Made by a program: the position numbers and the translations under genes. This document shows positions 44,903 through 53,508 of a stretch of 64,000 nucleotides of DNA, one piece after another. Below the pieces are notes generated by a model. The model ran no database searches, was not told the DNA's origin, and saw nothing but the letters and a program-made list of their open reading frames with translations. The stretch is taken from assembly GCF_040493455.1 (NCBI RefSeq), contig NZ_JANFDA010000002.1, positions 124,001 to 188,000 of the forward strand, given 5' to 3'. The first letter of the stretch is position 1, and each line of letters opens with the position of its first letter. The DNA comes from Microcosmobacter sp040493455. GTDB lineage: Bacteria; Bacteroidota; Bacteroidia; Flavobacteriales; Flavobacteriaceae.

Positions 44903-44984
44903 ATAAAAACCTCCTTGCAAAAACATACAAGGAGGTTGGCACAGCTGAAGGTTTTTAATTTTACCCCTTTAAACCATCTCAGCC
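44903..44984 (-). ncRNA. Structured RNA element, copy C, with terminator (3' UTR of the small T9SS gene)
   Basis: It begins 10 bp after the stop of the gene at 44994. On the minus strand GCTGA/TCAGC and inner GGTTT/AAACC arms surround AAAGGGGTAAAAT. A perfect 10-bp hairpin AACCTCCTTG / CAAGGAGGTT and a T-rich tail follow. It is therefore at least the terminator of that gene; an independent RNA released from the 3' UTR is possible. Confidence 0.65.
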
Positions 44985-44993
44985 TTCCCTAAA

Positions 44994-45827
44994 TCATTGT
45001 TTGATGATTTGCTTTGAAACTGAACTATTTTCAGAATAAATTTTTAAAATATAGACACCACTATTCAGATGACTAAGTAAAATGTTTTGACTTTGCTTGG
45101 TTTCCAACACTTTTTTACCAATGGCATCATAGATTACAACACTATCGATAGGAAAAGACGCTTCAATATTTAAGTAATCCTTAATTGGGTTTGGATGAAT
45201 TACAATTTTCACATCATTATCTTCAATCTCATTTATTGATAGCGATGAAAAGATAAAGTCGTTGTTAATAGGATCTGTATTGCCATAATAATCTTGTGTA
45301 CCATTGCCATCATTGAGATCGGCATTGATAACATTATCTACTACAAAGCCAAAACCAGCCAGTGCTAATGCTATAGGATCGTTATTTTCCAAGATTTCTA
45401 TTTCTCCGCTAGTCGGCGCATTATCTACAATGAATGAAAATATTGGTATAGCTACACCTGCATTATGTGATGTTGTAAGTTCTGAGGTTGGTACAGGTAG
45501 GGAGAATATCCACAAATCCTTAGTGCCATCTCCTATCCCAAAGTTATTTTGCAAAATGCTACCTGTTAGAGCAGTGTTTACCTGCCAACCAGAACCTAAA
45601 ATTTCTGTAAAGCTACTAGCTTGTATTGCATTTCCAGATGTTATCGCTAAAGTGATCTGTATATCTGCCATATTGGGGTCTGCATTGGTAAAGTCTGGTG
45701 TAGCTACAAAAGTAAATTCATAGGGGTTATCTGTATTGTTGTAGTCACTAACTATACCGAATTGGTAGTTTTGACCTGTCAAAGACAAGCTTGTTATCAA
45801 TAACAAGATGTGTAATAAACGTTTCAT
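44994..45827 (-). CDS. Secreted protein with T9SS type A sorting domain
   Basis: The 277-residue protein has a signal peptide (MKRLLHILLLITSLSLTGQ), one beta-rich domain to about residue 185 of no family I recognise, and a C-terminal sorting domain. The latter includes IVIHPNPIKDYLNIEA and LNSGVYILKIYSENSSVSKQII. T9SS should secrete or anchor it at the surface. It follows the giant gene by 20 bp and is probably co-transcribed with it. Its leader is complementary over 14 bases to element C just after its stop. Confidence 0.9.
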   Translation of the reverse strand: MKRLLHILLLITSLSLTGQNYQFGIVSDYNNTDNPYEFTFVATPDFTNADPNMADIQITLAITSGNAIQASSFTEILGSGWQVNTALTGSILQNNFGIGDGTKDLWIFSLPVPTSELTTSHNAGVAIPIFSFIVDNAPTSGEIEILENNDPIALALAGFGFVVDNVINADLNDGNGTQDYYGNTDPINNDFIFSSLSINEIEDNDVKIVIHPNPIKDYLNIEASFPIDSVVIYDAIGKKVLETKQSQNILLSHLNSGVYILKIYSENSSVSKQIIKQ

Positions 45828-45834
45828 AATAATT

Positions 45835-45848
45835 TGGTTTAAAGGGGT
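45835..45848 (-). promoter_or_regulatory. ACCCCTTT leader motif of the small T9SS gene
   Basis: The minus strand reads ACCCCTTTAAACCA from the stop codon of the giant gene to 8 nt before the next ATG. It is the exact reverse complement of the minus-strand loop segment of element C (plus-strand positions 44963-44976). Confidence 0.6.
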
Positions 45849-48800
45849 TAATCGTTATTAATCTGTTGTTTGTTTTTCTGATTGATTTCAACATCAAATG
45901 CCATTCTCGATGTAGATACTGCAGCAGGCAATTGTTCCTGAATATTATATCCATAGAACTGTAATATGATGTTTATAGGATGATTAAGGACATTATCTCT
46001 TAATACATTAGCATCATTATTTGATCCTATAATATTTGCTCCTCCAGTAAGGTTAATATCTTCATTGTTGTATCCTGATACGCTGAAACCGTAAAATTGA
46101 ATTATTTGGTTTACTGGGTCATTCAGTATTTTATCTCTGATTGCATTAGAATCGTTTGCTGCACCAATAATATTTACTTTTCCATCACCATTGGTATCAC
46201 CTGCCCACATACCTAGCACTCCTGCTGGCATGCCCGAACTAGTTTGAGCACCTGTTCCGAAGGTTGGTATAGTTCCATCTGAAAAATCTATTGTTGTAAC
46301 CGTATCGCTATCTAAAGCGATTGATGATGCACTCATTATACCTAAATGGTTGCGGTGCTTTACAGCGATATAATAGTTACCAACTGGTACATCAGCTTCA
46401 GTAACACCTTCTGTTGTACTTGTAATAAAGCCATCTCTACGAAGTAAAAATGAACCACTAAACACAACATTAGTATTATCTGCAGCATCTCTCAATTCTA
46501 CCAGAATCCAGTCAATAATACCTTCTTCGTCGTCATTTGTAAATATACTTGGGTCACATGAAGTGATTCCATCGTATGGACTTACCGAAGGAAGGAATCC
46601 ATTTGCTCTTAAATCATCTCTCATTAGGTTCAAACTTCCTCCAGATGCATTTAGAGAAGCGCCTTGCAGATAGACTTTAACTTGGAACTTAACTGGAGGG
46701 CAATCAAATCCATTATCATTTACGGCCCATCCGTGTGTATCAATTAAATTTTGTCTTTCCACTTCACTAGTGCAATAGGTGTTTTTTCCACCTCCAAAAA
46801 CAATATTTTGAGGTATATCGTCAATCCCATCTCCATCTAAGCCACTACTATCTGTATTCCACCCTATTAGAGTCGCATCATAGTTTGCTACTGACATTTT
46901 AATTCCTCCAGGACCAGAACCAAACATTTCTTCCATACCATCTTGAAAACTTATGTCAACAATACTTCCAATATCCCATGAACCTAGATTTTGATCAAAA
47001 TTGTCTGCATTCCTAAACATTCGGTACATATTGGTTACACTACTAACATTCCAGCCTGATATATCTTGATTAAACAGTTCTGCACCTTCAAACATCGAAG
47101 TCATGTCCTCCACCTTGCTTACATTCCAACTAGAAATATCTCGATTGAATAAATATGCACCGTCAAATAGGTCTTCCATGTCTTCTACATTACCAACATT
47201 CCATGTAGATATATCACCATTAAAAACCTCTGCAGCATCAAACATTTCATACATAGAAGTTACATTTGAGGTATTCCAATTATTAAGATCTTGATCAAAG
47301 GCTAAGGCTGAAGAAAACACGCCTTCCATATTGGTGACACTACTGGTGTTCCAATTGTTTAGTGGCTGATTAAAGGCTTCGGCTTCATAGAACATATAGG
47401 ATAGACTCGTGGCGCTACTCATATTCCATCCATTTAAGGGTTGGTCAAATATGACACAGGTAGAGAACATTTCATCAAAAATCTCCACATTACTCACATC
47501 CCAATTATTCACATTAGCATTAAAGGACAAACAGTCATTAAACATAGTTCCCAAATTTGTCACATTTGAAAGATCTGGTGTATCTATGGTTGGATTAGTG
47601 ATATTTAAATTTGCGCAATCATCAAATGCACCTTCCATAGAAGTCCACTGGATACTTCCCCATTGCTCAATAGTTAATATCTTCTCATTATCACCTCCAT
47701 CGTCAAAATAGATTCTAGGGAATGTTCCGCTAATAGCCACAGTATAAGTTCCAGCCACACCATAATCGTGAGTTATATCTCCAGTAACATTAGCATCTTC
47801 AACATTGAAGGTGACACCGTCATAGCTCCAATCCACTTGATAGTTATATGATTCTCCAGGGAACGTTGGGATAGTAATTGAAGTTGCATTAGAATCTCCT
47901 ACATTATCCGTTTGCCATGTAGTAATAAAGTAGTCGGTAGGATCACAATCTAAACCTCCATCACTAAAAGCCCAATTAAAATTGGTAATGATACCTTGCT
48001 TTGAAACGTCTCCAAGGCAGTAAGTAGCATCGGTACCAAAGTTAACATCATCCTGAAGGGTGAGCTGACCCCATTGTATTAATAAATCATCATAGTTTGT
48101 GGACGAAAACGCTGTTCCGACAAGCATCTGGTTTGCTAACTCCACATTAGACACATCCCAACTTCCAATAGGCTGATTGAATAATGTGGCTCCATTGAAC
48201 ATCCAGCCCATATCTGTCACTTGTCCTACATTCCATCCTGATATATCCTGATTAAAGTTTACAGCATTTTGGAACATGCCATACATAGTCGTTACCTGTG
48301 CGGGAATCCAGCTAGATATATTTCCATTAAAATTAGTAGCTCCTAAGAACATAAAGAACATATCCTCAACCTTACTCACATCCCAGCTATTAAGATCTTG
48401 ATTAAAATCTTCAGCATTGTTGAACATCCAGCCCATATCTGTTACATTACCAACGTTCCAATTGTCTATAGGTTTGTTAAAGTCCGAAGCTCCTGTAAAC
48501 ATAAATCTCATAGTTTCTACCTGAGAAGTATTCCAGTTATTGATATCTTGGTTGAAGATTACGGCACTGTTAAACATACTGAGCATGTTGGTAACATTAC
48601 CTACATTCCAATTATTTAAAGGCTGGTTGAAACTACTAGCGTTTCCAAACATGAGAAACATATTTTGAATTGAGCTAACATCCCAATCATTAATGGATGT
48701 ATTTGCCACCATAGATTGACAGCCATCAAACATTCTTGATAGGTTAGTCACATTTGAAAGGTCTGGAATGTCTGTCGCCAGCATATCCATGTTTTCGCAC

Positions 48801-51800
48801 TCTACAAAGCCATTCTCGAAAGAGGTCCACGGATTGGTTCCCCATTGATCAATGCTGATTAATTTTTCGGCATCGCCAAAGAAAGATCCAATAGCCATAA
48901 ATCTTGGGAATGTACCCGTTATTCTTATCGTGTAAGTACCTACACTAGCATAAGTATGTGTAATGTTTCCATTGACATTTCTATCAACATTACCATCTCC
49001 CCAATCTATTGAATAATCATAGGTTAATGTATCGTCTGTATAAATGGTAATTTGATCATCACCACTATTACCGCTATTATCAGTTTTCCAAGTTGTAACA
49101 AAAACATTGGTACTGGTTGCAAACTGCTCTGGATTAATGTTTCCGAAAGTGCCATTGTCATCTGGGATTATATCAAATGAGTTGGCATCTACGACAGTCC
49201 CTGTGTTATCATATATATTTCCTGAACTCGCTGAGATTTGATAGTAGTCTCCTACACTTGCTTCTCTAAATACTGATGAAGGCATACCTCCTATACTTGG
49301 CAAATTAATACCTCCAAAATCAGTACCGTATAACACATCTACAGGGCAACAGGCGCCACCATCTCCAACCCCAACAGCATCTAGGATGACTCCAAAGGCA
49401 GATAAATCGTCTGCAACACCATCATCATCTGTATCAATATCTGTTACATTTACCGTTCCAGAAAATGAACTGGTTAATACTACCGTATGAGTTGGGTCTA
49501 CTATATTTGACATGGTAGTCAATAACAATCCATTAGCATCAAAAGTCCCTGCAAAGTTTTCTACATTCTTAACAACACCTATATCACTGGTATCCGTATT
49601 TCCTTGAATAACTACAAAGGCTCCCGAAAAGGCTTCTCCAGGGGTTCCGTAAATTTCAAGTTCTTGTGTACTATTTGAAGTTGTAGGTTGGTACTCACTA
49701 ATATAGATAGGAAGCGCAGGGTTTTCTGTTACTGTCACTGTAGACTCACAATATGAAAAACGTCCCAATTCATCAATACTCACTAAATACAGGGTATTTT
49801 CTCCGATATCTTCGGAGGTATATGTAATTGAATCCATTTGTCCATCAGTACCTGGTGTACCATTTAAATCTCCATTAAAAATGCCAGTTGCAGGGATAGT
49901 ATCATCATCCTGACTTATAATTACCACTTGCATATAATAGGTAGTCCCGGCACTTAAGAACACCTCATCATCTCCACTGAAAGAGCCCAAATAAACAGAA
50001 GGCTGTTGGTATACAAAGGCATCAAGAAATCCAGGTCTATCCGATATATTACCAGTATTAGGTGCAACAGGTGCGTCACTAATAATTGCAAATAACAGAT
50101 TGTTTGGACTTGAAGTGGAAAAATTAAACCCTGGAAGGTATAAGTCATCAGTAGGTACGGTAAAAGAGATTTCTTGATAGTATTGCCCAGTGCCATTAGC
50201 GATAACATCATCCGTTGGGCTGCTGGTATTAGTTTCTCCTGCAAATAAGCCACCAATTCCACCTATGCTTGGATCTGTTTCAGTTAAGTAAAGAGTAGCG
50301 CCTTTTCCTATACATGGTCCTTCTGACCCATCAAATATGTTATAAGTGTGGACAGTGACATTTCCATTAAGATTTAAACTCACAGTAATATCTTCACAAA
50401 TAACCTGAGAAGGTCCTATGGTTGCATTAACATTAGCTGTACATGTGTCCTTATTCCCAGCTGCATCATATACGGTTAACTCGTATTGATGTGTACCACC
50501 ATCTTGACATCTAAGAAAATCATTTATGTTCCCGTCAACTAGCTTTAGAACAACTCCTTCATTATCTGTAGAACCTCCATCCAATACATCACCAGTCACT
50601 TCGAAAGAATTAGATTCTACCGTTACAGATGGGTTTAAACAAACAGCATTGGGTGCAATTGTATCATAAGGTTGTCCATAGGTTCCAATTGGAAAAGGAA
50701 CAAGGGCTTCACTATTAGTCGCTGGTGAATTATAATCAAGGACTCCTCCATTTGGAAGTCTCCAGTTTGCTATATTGAATGTGCCATCTGGACCTGTACT
50801 ATTTACACGATAAGCCCAGCTCGTTTGGTAATCCCAAGCTGTTCCTGTACCGTCAGCATTAATATCACCAAAAGTATCCAAAAGGGTTGGTGCTCCACCT
50901 GAATCTAAAAATAGCTCTACAGCATCATCTCCAGAGGCATAAAGTTGAAATACATTACCTAAATCAAAATCTGGAACAAAACCGAAGAAGTTCTCAAAAT
51001 TATTTGTTCTCAATGCTAAATACAAAAACTGACCAGCTGTTGCAGAACCCGATAAATAAAATTCTTGTCCATCAGAACCTCCTCCATTATTCGATACTCC
51101 TATGGCGTATAGACTTAGGTCCGCTATATCACTAACAGCATATAATTCAATAGCTGAATTGCCAAATCTTTCAACTACTCCAGTAATCATTAAAGGTGAT
51201 GATTCAAGAACGGTATAAGTAAAACTACAAATGGCCGTATTCCCAGCATCATCTGTAGCTGTAAATTCCATAACCGTATCTCCAATAGGAAAGTCGCTTC
51301 CTGAAGGTAAACCTGCTGTTTGAATTACAGTTACACCACCACAAGAATCTGTAGCAGTAGGCGCCGAAAATGTAATATTAGCAGTAGTCTCTCCAGAATC
51401 TACTATAAATGTTGCATCGGAATTACAAGAATCAAATACTGGGTCATCATTGTCTACAACAGTCACCGTAAAACTTCTAGTAGTGGTGTTCCCTGCTCCA
51501 TCTTCAAGTTCGAATGTATTTGTAGTAACTCCCAAAGGAAATGGTCCACTACCAGCTATACCCTCAGTTTGCGTTAAGGTTACATTACAGTTATCGATTA
51601 GGACTGGATTGTATGGCAATATAAATCCTTCACAATTAGTTCCTGTTGCATTAACGGTTTGGTTATTTGGAATCCCATTTAATATTGGAAATATAGTGTC
51701 TCCAATAAAAACAGTAAACGAGCACTCTGCTGTATTTCCACCAGCATCAGTAGCACGATAGGTTACTGTGGTCGTTTGGTTAACAGGGAAAAGTTCCCCG

Positions 51801-52741
51801 CTTGCAAAACCTTCAATCAATTCAATAGTTAAAGGACATTCTCCATCTGTGTTATCGCTAAATGTCGGAATATCATAGGTCACAACAGCGTCATTACATT
51901 CTTCTCGTACAATATTTTCAGGACACGTTAGATTTACTGGTGAAATATTATCTACAACTGTTACCGTAGCGTCGCAACTATCACTGTTACTGGCATTATC
52001 AAATACAGTTAATGTAACCGTATTGGCTCCTATATCGGTACAGTCGAATGTGTTTTTTGAAAGTTGAAAAGCTGCAACTCCACCAGAAGACCCATTATTG
52101 ATTTCAGGGTGGGATAAATTAGCATTTCCATCTGTATCTAAAAAGATTGTCGCGTTCTTACACCTAGCAACTGGTGGAATAACATCTGTATAATGCACTT
52201 CAAATTTTAAATCTCTTGCATTATCGCGAATCCAAAAATCTCCATCATTATTAAATAAAAACCCACCTGTATAGTCTAAACTGTTGTTATCAAAAGAATC
52301 AACGTTACTATAGGAAGCCTTCCCAATTGTACCTTCAATAATAAAAGTATAATCTTGCCCAGCAGTCACCGAGATGGGTGTAGACAATTGTATGGTTTGT
52401 GTCGTTTCTGATGAGCTTGTATTCCAGCTAATGGCTTGTCCATTAGTTCCATTGATAGGTGTGAAATTCTGGCCAGAACCAGTAAATGGTACTTCATTAT
52501 AAAATTTTAATTGACCATTAACAACTTGGGTTACTTCATCAGTATATACACGAATACTTTTTATACTTCCGTTACAAGTAGCAGTAAAGGACTGACCATG
52601 ATTATAAGTATTTCCATCTCGAACCTCATTTGTGATTAGTTGTTCAATATTGTCTGAAACATTACAAGTTTGAGAATAATTGGCATTCGGTAAGAATAAT
52701 GCAATTAGAAATACTGCAAGACTTAGAATTTGCGTTTTCAT
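45848..52741 (-). CDS. Giant surface protein: HYR modules, lamin-tail-like domain, two BspA blocks, dockerin-like end
   Basis: From the ATG at 52741 the protein has 2297 residues and a signal peptide (MKTQILSLAVFLIALFLPNANYSQ in two parts). A CBM-like domain runs to about 190, followed by HYR/immunoglobulin-like modules at about 190-515 (VTVVDNISPVNLTCP, YRATDAGGNTAECSF). Lamin-tail-like segments come next (ITGVVERFGNSAIELYAVS, ISEYQPTTSNSTQELEIYG). Two PKD-like plus BspA (DUF285) blocks of eight 25-residue units each follow, then a tandem dockerin-like pair near 2160-2265 (GDTNGDGKVNIIGAAND). No typical T9SS tail is seen. The upstream Met at 52810 would precede the signal peptide and overlap the shared 34-bp element. 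The role is probably adhesion or binding. Confidence 0.9.
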   Translation of the reverse strand: MKTQILSLAVFLIALFLPNANYSQTCNVSDNIEQLITNEVRDGNTYNHGQSFTATCNGSIKSIRVYTDEVTQVVNGQLKFYNEVPFTGSGQNFTPINGTNGQAISWNTSSSETTQTIQLSTPISVTAGQDYTFIIEGTIGKASYSNVDSFDNNSLDYTGGFLFNNDGDFWIRDNARDLKFEVHYTDVIPPVARCKNATIFLDTDGNANLSHPEINNGSSGGVAAFQLSKNTFDCTDIGANTVTLTVFDNASNSDSCDATVTVVDNISPVNLTCPENIVREECNDAVVTYDIPTFSDNTDGECPLTIELIEGFASGELFPVNQTTTVTYRATDAGGNTAECSFTVFIGDTIFPILNGIPNNQTVNATGTNCEGFILPYNPVLIDNCNVTLTQTEGIAGSGPFPLGVTTNTFELEDGAGNTTTRSFTVTVVDNDDPVFDSCNSDATFIVDSGETTANITFSAPTATDSCGGVTVIQTAGLPSGSDFPIGDTVMEFTATDDAGNTAICSFTYTVLESSPLMITGVVERFGNSAIELYAVSDIADLSLYAIGVSNNGGGSDGQEFYLSGSATAGQFLYLALRTNNFENFFGFVPDFDLGNVFQLYASGDDAVELFLDSGGAPTLLDTFGDINADGTGTAWDYQTSWAYRVNSTGPDGTFNIANWRLPNGGVLDYNSPATNSEALVPFPIGTYGQPYDTIAPNAVCLNPSVTVESNSFEVTGDVLDGGSTDNEGVVLKLVDGNINDFLRCQDGGTHQYELTVYDAAGNKDTCTANVNATIGPSQVICEDITVSLNLNGNVTVHTYNIFDGSEGPCIGKGATLYLTETDPSIGGIGGLFAGETNTSSPTDDVIANGTGQYYQEISFTVPTDDLYLPGFNFSTSSPNNLLFAIISDAPVAPNTGNISDRPGFLDAFVYQQPSVYLGSFSGDDEVFLSAGTTYYMQVVIISQDDDTIPATGIFNGDLNGTPGTDGQMDSITYTSEDIGENTLYLVSIDELGRFSYCESTVTVTENPALPIYISEYQPTTSNSTQELEIYGTPGEAFSGAFVVIQGNTDTSDIGVVKNVENFAGTFDANGLLLTTMSNIVDPTHTVVLTSSFSGTVNVTDIDTDDDGVADDLSAFGVILDAVGVGDGGACCPVDVLYGTDFGGINLPSIGGMPSSVFREASVGDYYQISASSGNIYDNTGTVVDANSFDIIPDDNGTFGNINPEQFATSTNVFVTTWKTDNSGNSGDDQITIYTDDTLTYDYSIDWGDGNVDRNVNGNITHTYASVGTYTIRITGTFPRFMAIGSFFGDAEKLISIDQWGTNPWTSFENGFVECENMDMLATDIPDLSNVTNLSRMFDGCQSMVANTSINDWDVSSIQNMFLMFGNASSFNQPLNNWNVGNVTNMLSMFNSAVIFNQDINNWNTSQVETMRFMFTGASDFNKPIDNWNVGNVTDMGWMFNNAEDFNQDLNSWDVSKVEDMFFMFLGATNFNGNISSWIPAQVTTMYGMFQNAVNFNQDISGWNVGQVTDMGWMFNGATLFNQPIGSWDVSNVELANQMLVGTAFSSTNYDDLLIQWGQLTLQDDVNFGTDATYCLGDVSKQGIITNFNWAFSDGGLDCDPTDYFITTWQTDNVGDSNATSITIPTFPGESYNYQVDWSYDGVTFNVEDANVTGDITHDYGVAGTYTVAISGTFPRIYFDDGGDNEKILTIEQWGSIQWTSMEGAFDDCANLNITNPTIDTPDLSNVTNLGTMFNDCLSFNANVNNWDVSNVEIFDEMFSTCVIFDQPLNGWNMSSATSLSYMFYEAEAFNQPLNNWNTSSVTNMEGVFSSALAFDQDLNNWNTSNVTSMYEMFDAAEVFNGDISTWNVGNVEDMEDLFDGAYLFNRDISSWNVSKVEDMTSMFEGAELFNQDISGWNVSSVTNMYRMFRNADNFDQNLGSWDIGSIVDISFQDGMEEMFGSGPGGIKMSVANYDATLIGWNTDSSGLDGDGIDDIPQNIVFGGGKNTYCTSEVERQNLIDTHGWAVNDNGFDCPPVKFQVKVYLQGASLNASGGSLNLMRDDLRANGFLPSVSPYDGITSCDPSIFTNDDEEGIIDWILVELRDAADNTNVVFSGSFLLRRDGFITSTTEGVTEADVPVGNYYIAVKHRNHLGIMSASSIALDSDTVTTIDFSDGTIPTFGTGAQTSSGMPAGVLGMWAGDTNGDGKVNIIGAANDSNAIRDKILNDPVNQIIQFYGFSVSGYNNEDINLTGGANIIGSNNDANVLRDNVLNHPINIILQFYGYNIQEQLPAAVSTSRMAFDVEINQKNKQQINND
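46946..47545 (-). repeat. BspA-type (DUF285) repeat block 2, eight 75-bp units
   Basis: Eight coding units of exactly 25 residues follow the pattern MFxxAxxFNxDIxxWNVSxV. They lie inside the giant gene and account for the periodic DNA here. Confidence 0.88.
48128..48733 (-). repeat. BspA-type (DUF285) repeat block 1, eight 75-bp units
   Basis: Eight units of about 25 residues, with the same pattern as block 2, are preceded by a PKD-like domain. The duplicated PKD-plus-BspA arrangement (FVTTWKTDN and FITTWQTDN starts) shows an internal duplication. Confidence 0.88.
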
Positions 52742-52742
52742 G

Positions 52743-52755
52743 CTAAAGGGGTTAT
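52743..52755 (-). promoter_or_regulatory. ACCCCTTT leader motif of the giant gene
   Basis: The minus strand reads ATAACCCCTTTAG ending 1 nt before the ATG. Ten consecutive bases are complementary to CTAAAGGGGT in elements A and B, covering the ribosome-loading region. Confidence 0.55.
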
Positions 52756-52770
52756 TATAGATTTCCACAA

Positions 52771-52778
52771 CAAAACTA
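52771..52778 (-). promoter_or_regulatory. Probable -7 promoter box of the giant gene
   Basis: TAGTTTTG on the minus strand matches TAnnTTTG. A TTTC lies 19 bp upstream in place of the usual -33 TTTG. The predicted leader is only about 25 nt and consists mainly of the ACCCCTTT motif. Confidence 0.5.
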
Positions 52779-52804
52779 TAATGCACCTTAATGCGATGAA
52801 ATAA

Positions 52805-52838
52805 GTGCAAGCACTTACAATATACGTACTAGTACTTA
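52805..52838 (-). promoter_or_regulatory. 34-bp shared regulatory element, copy 2
   Basis: The plus strand reads GTGCAAGCACTTA-N12-TAGTACTTA, identical in layout to 42747-42780. It lies about 30 bp upstream of the predicted -7 box of the giant gene and between it and the regulator gene. It is a plausible site for the LuxR-type regulator encoded next door. Confidence 0.6.
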
Positions 52839-52854
52839 TATAAAGGGTCCAATA

Positions 52855-53508
52855 TTACAATTCTCCTATAATATCTTTGTTGAGTAATGCCCAACTGGTA
52901 AGTGTATTTGTGCTTTTTGACAAACCTAATTTATTGATGATATTGGCTCTATGCTTGTCTATTGTCCTGATGGAAACGCCAATATCGTCAGCTATGGCTT
53001 TAGAGGATTGATTTAGAGCAATACGCTTTAATATTGATACTTCTGAAGCTGTAAGATGGCTTAATTGCTTCAACTCGTCTTTTGTATTACTTAATGCTGA
53101 ATCTTGGAAATAAGGACTAAAAAATTCTTCATTGTTTAATACTGATTCAATACATTTTTCAATGGTAAAAAATGAATCTTCTTTTAATAAATAAGCTCCA
53201 ATATTCAAGGCTCTGGCTTGTAATATGTATTCCTTTTCTTTGTGATAAGACAGCAAAATAAATTTGGTTTCTGTTCGCTTTTCTCGCGCCATCTTAAAAA
53301 CTTCAAAAGCATTGAGTAATGGCATTTCTATATCGAGAAGAGCCAATTTTGGTTTCAAAGTCAATATCAACTCCAAAGCTCTCATCCCGTTGTCTGCTTG
53401 CCCTATGATATTATAACCATTAGAGGTTAATTCATCATACAACCCTTTGAGTAACATTGGGTGATCGTCTGCTATAACAATAGAAGCCTCTTTTTTCATA
53501 TCAGACAT
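52855..53508 (-). CDS. LuxR/NarL-type response regulator
   Basis: The 217-residue protein has a receiver domain with Asp14/Asp15 and phospho-acceptor Asp59 in LALLDIEMPLL, and a C-terminal LuxR helix-turn-helix (LTASEVSILKRIALNQSSK, IGVSIRTIDKHRANIINKLG). It overlaps the upstream kinase gene by 8 bp, so the two form a two-component pair. The giant gene starts 113 bp downstream, and the 34-bp element in that gap is a possible binding site. The region between has no terminator that I can see. Confidence 0.93.
   Translation of the reverse strand: MSDMKKEASIVIADDHPMLLKGLYDELTSNGYNIIGQADNGMRALELILTLKPKLALLDIEMPLLNAFEVFKMAREKRTETKFILLSYHKEKEYILQARALNIGAYLLKEDSFFTIEKCIESVLNNEEFFSPYFQDSALSNTKDELKQLSHLTASEVSILKRIALNQSSKAIADDIGVSIRTIDKHRANIINKLGLSKSTNTLTSWALLNKDIIGEL

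Noticed and set aside
45748..45954. 68-codon minus ORF spanning the junction of the giant and small T9SS genes
   Set aside because: It overlaps the signal peptide of one gene and the end of the other in another frame and shows no exported or folded pattern.
45848..52741. Periodic 75-bp repeats resembling a tandem array or CRISPR
   Set aside because: The period equals 25 codons and the units translate to BspA-type repeats; there are no uniform direct repeats with unique spacers.
52742..52810. Upstream Met as start of the giant protein
   Set aside because: The extension would place 23 residues before a complete signal peptide and would translate the predicted promoter and the 34-bp element.
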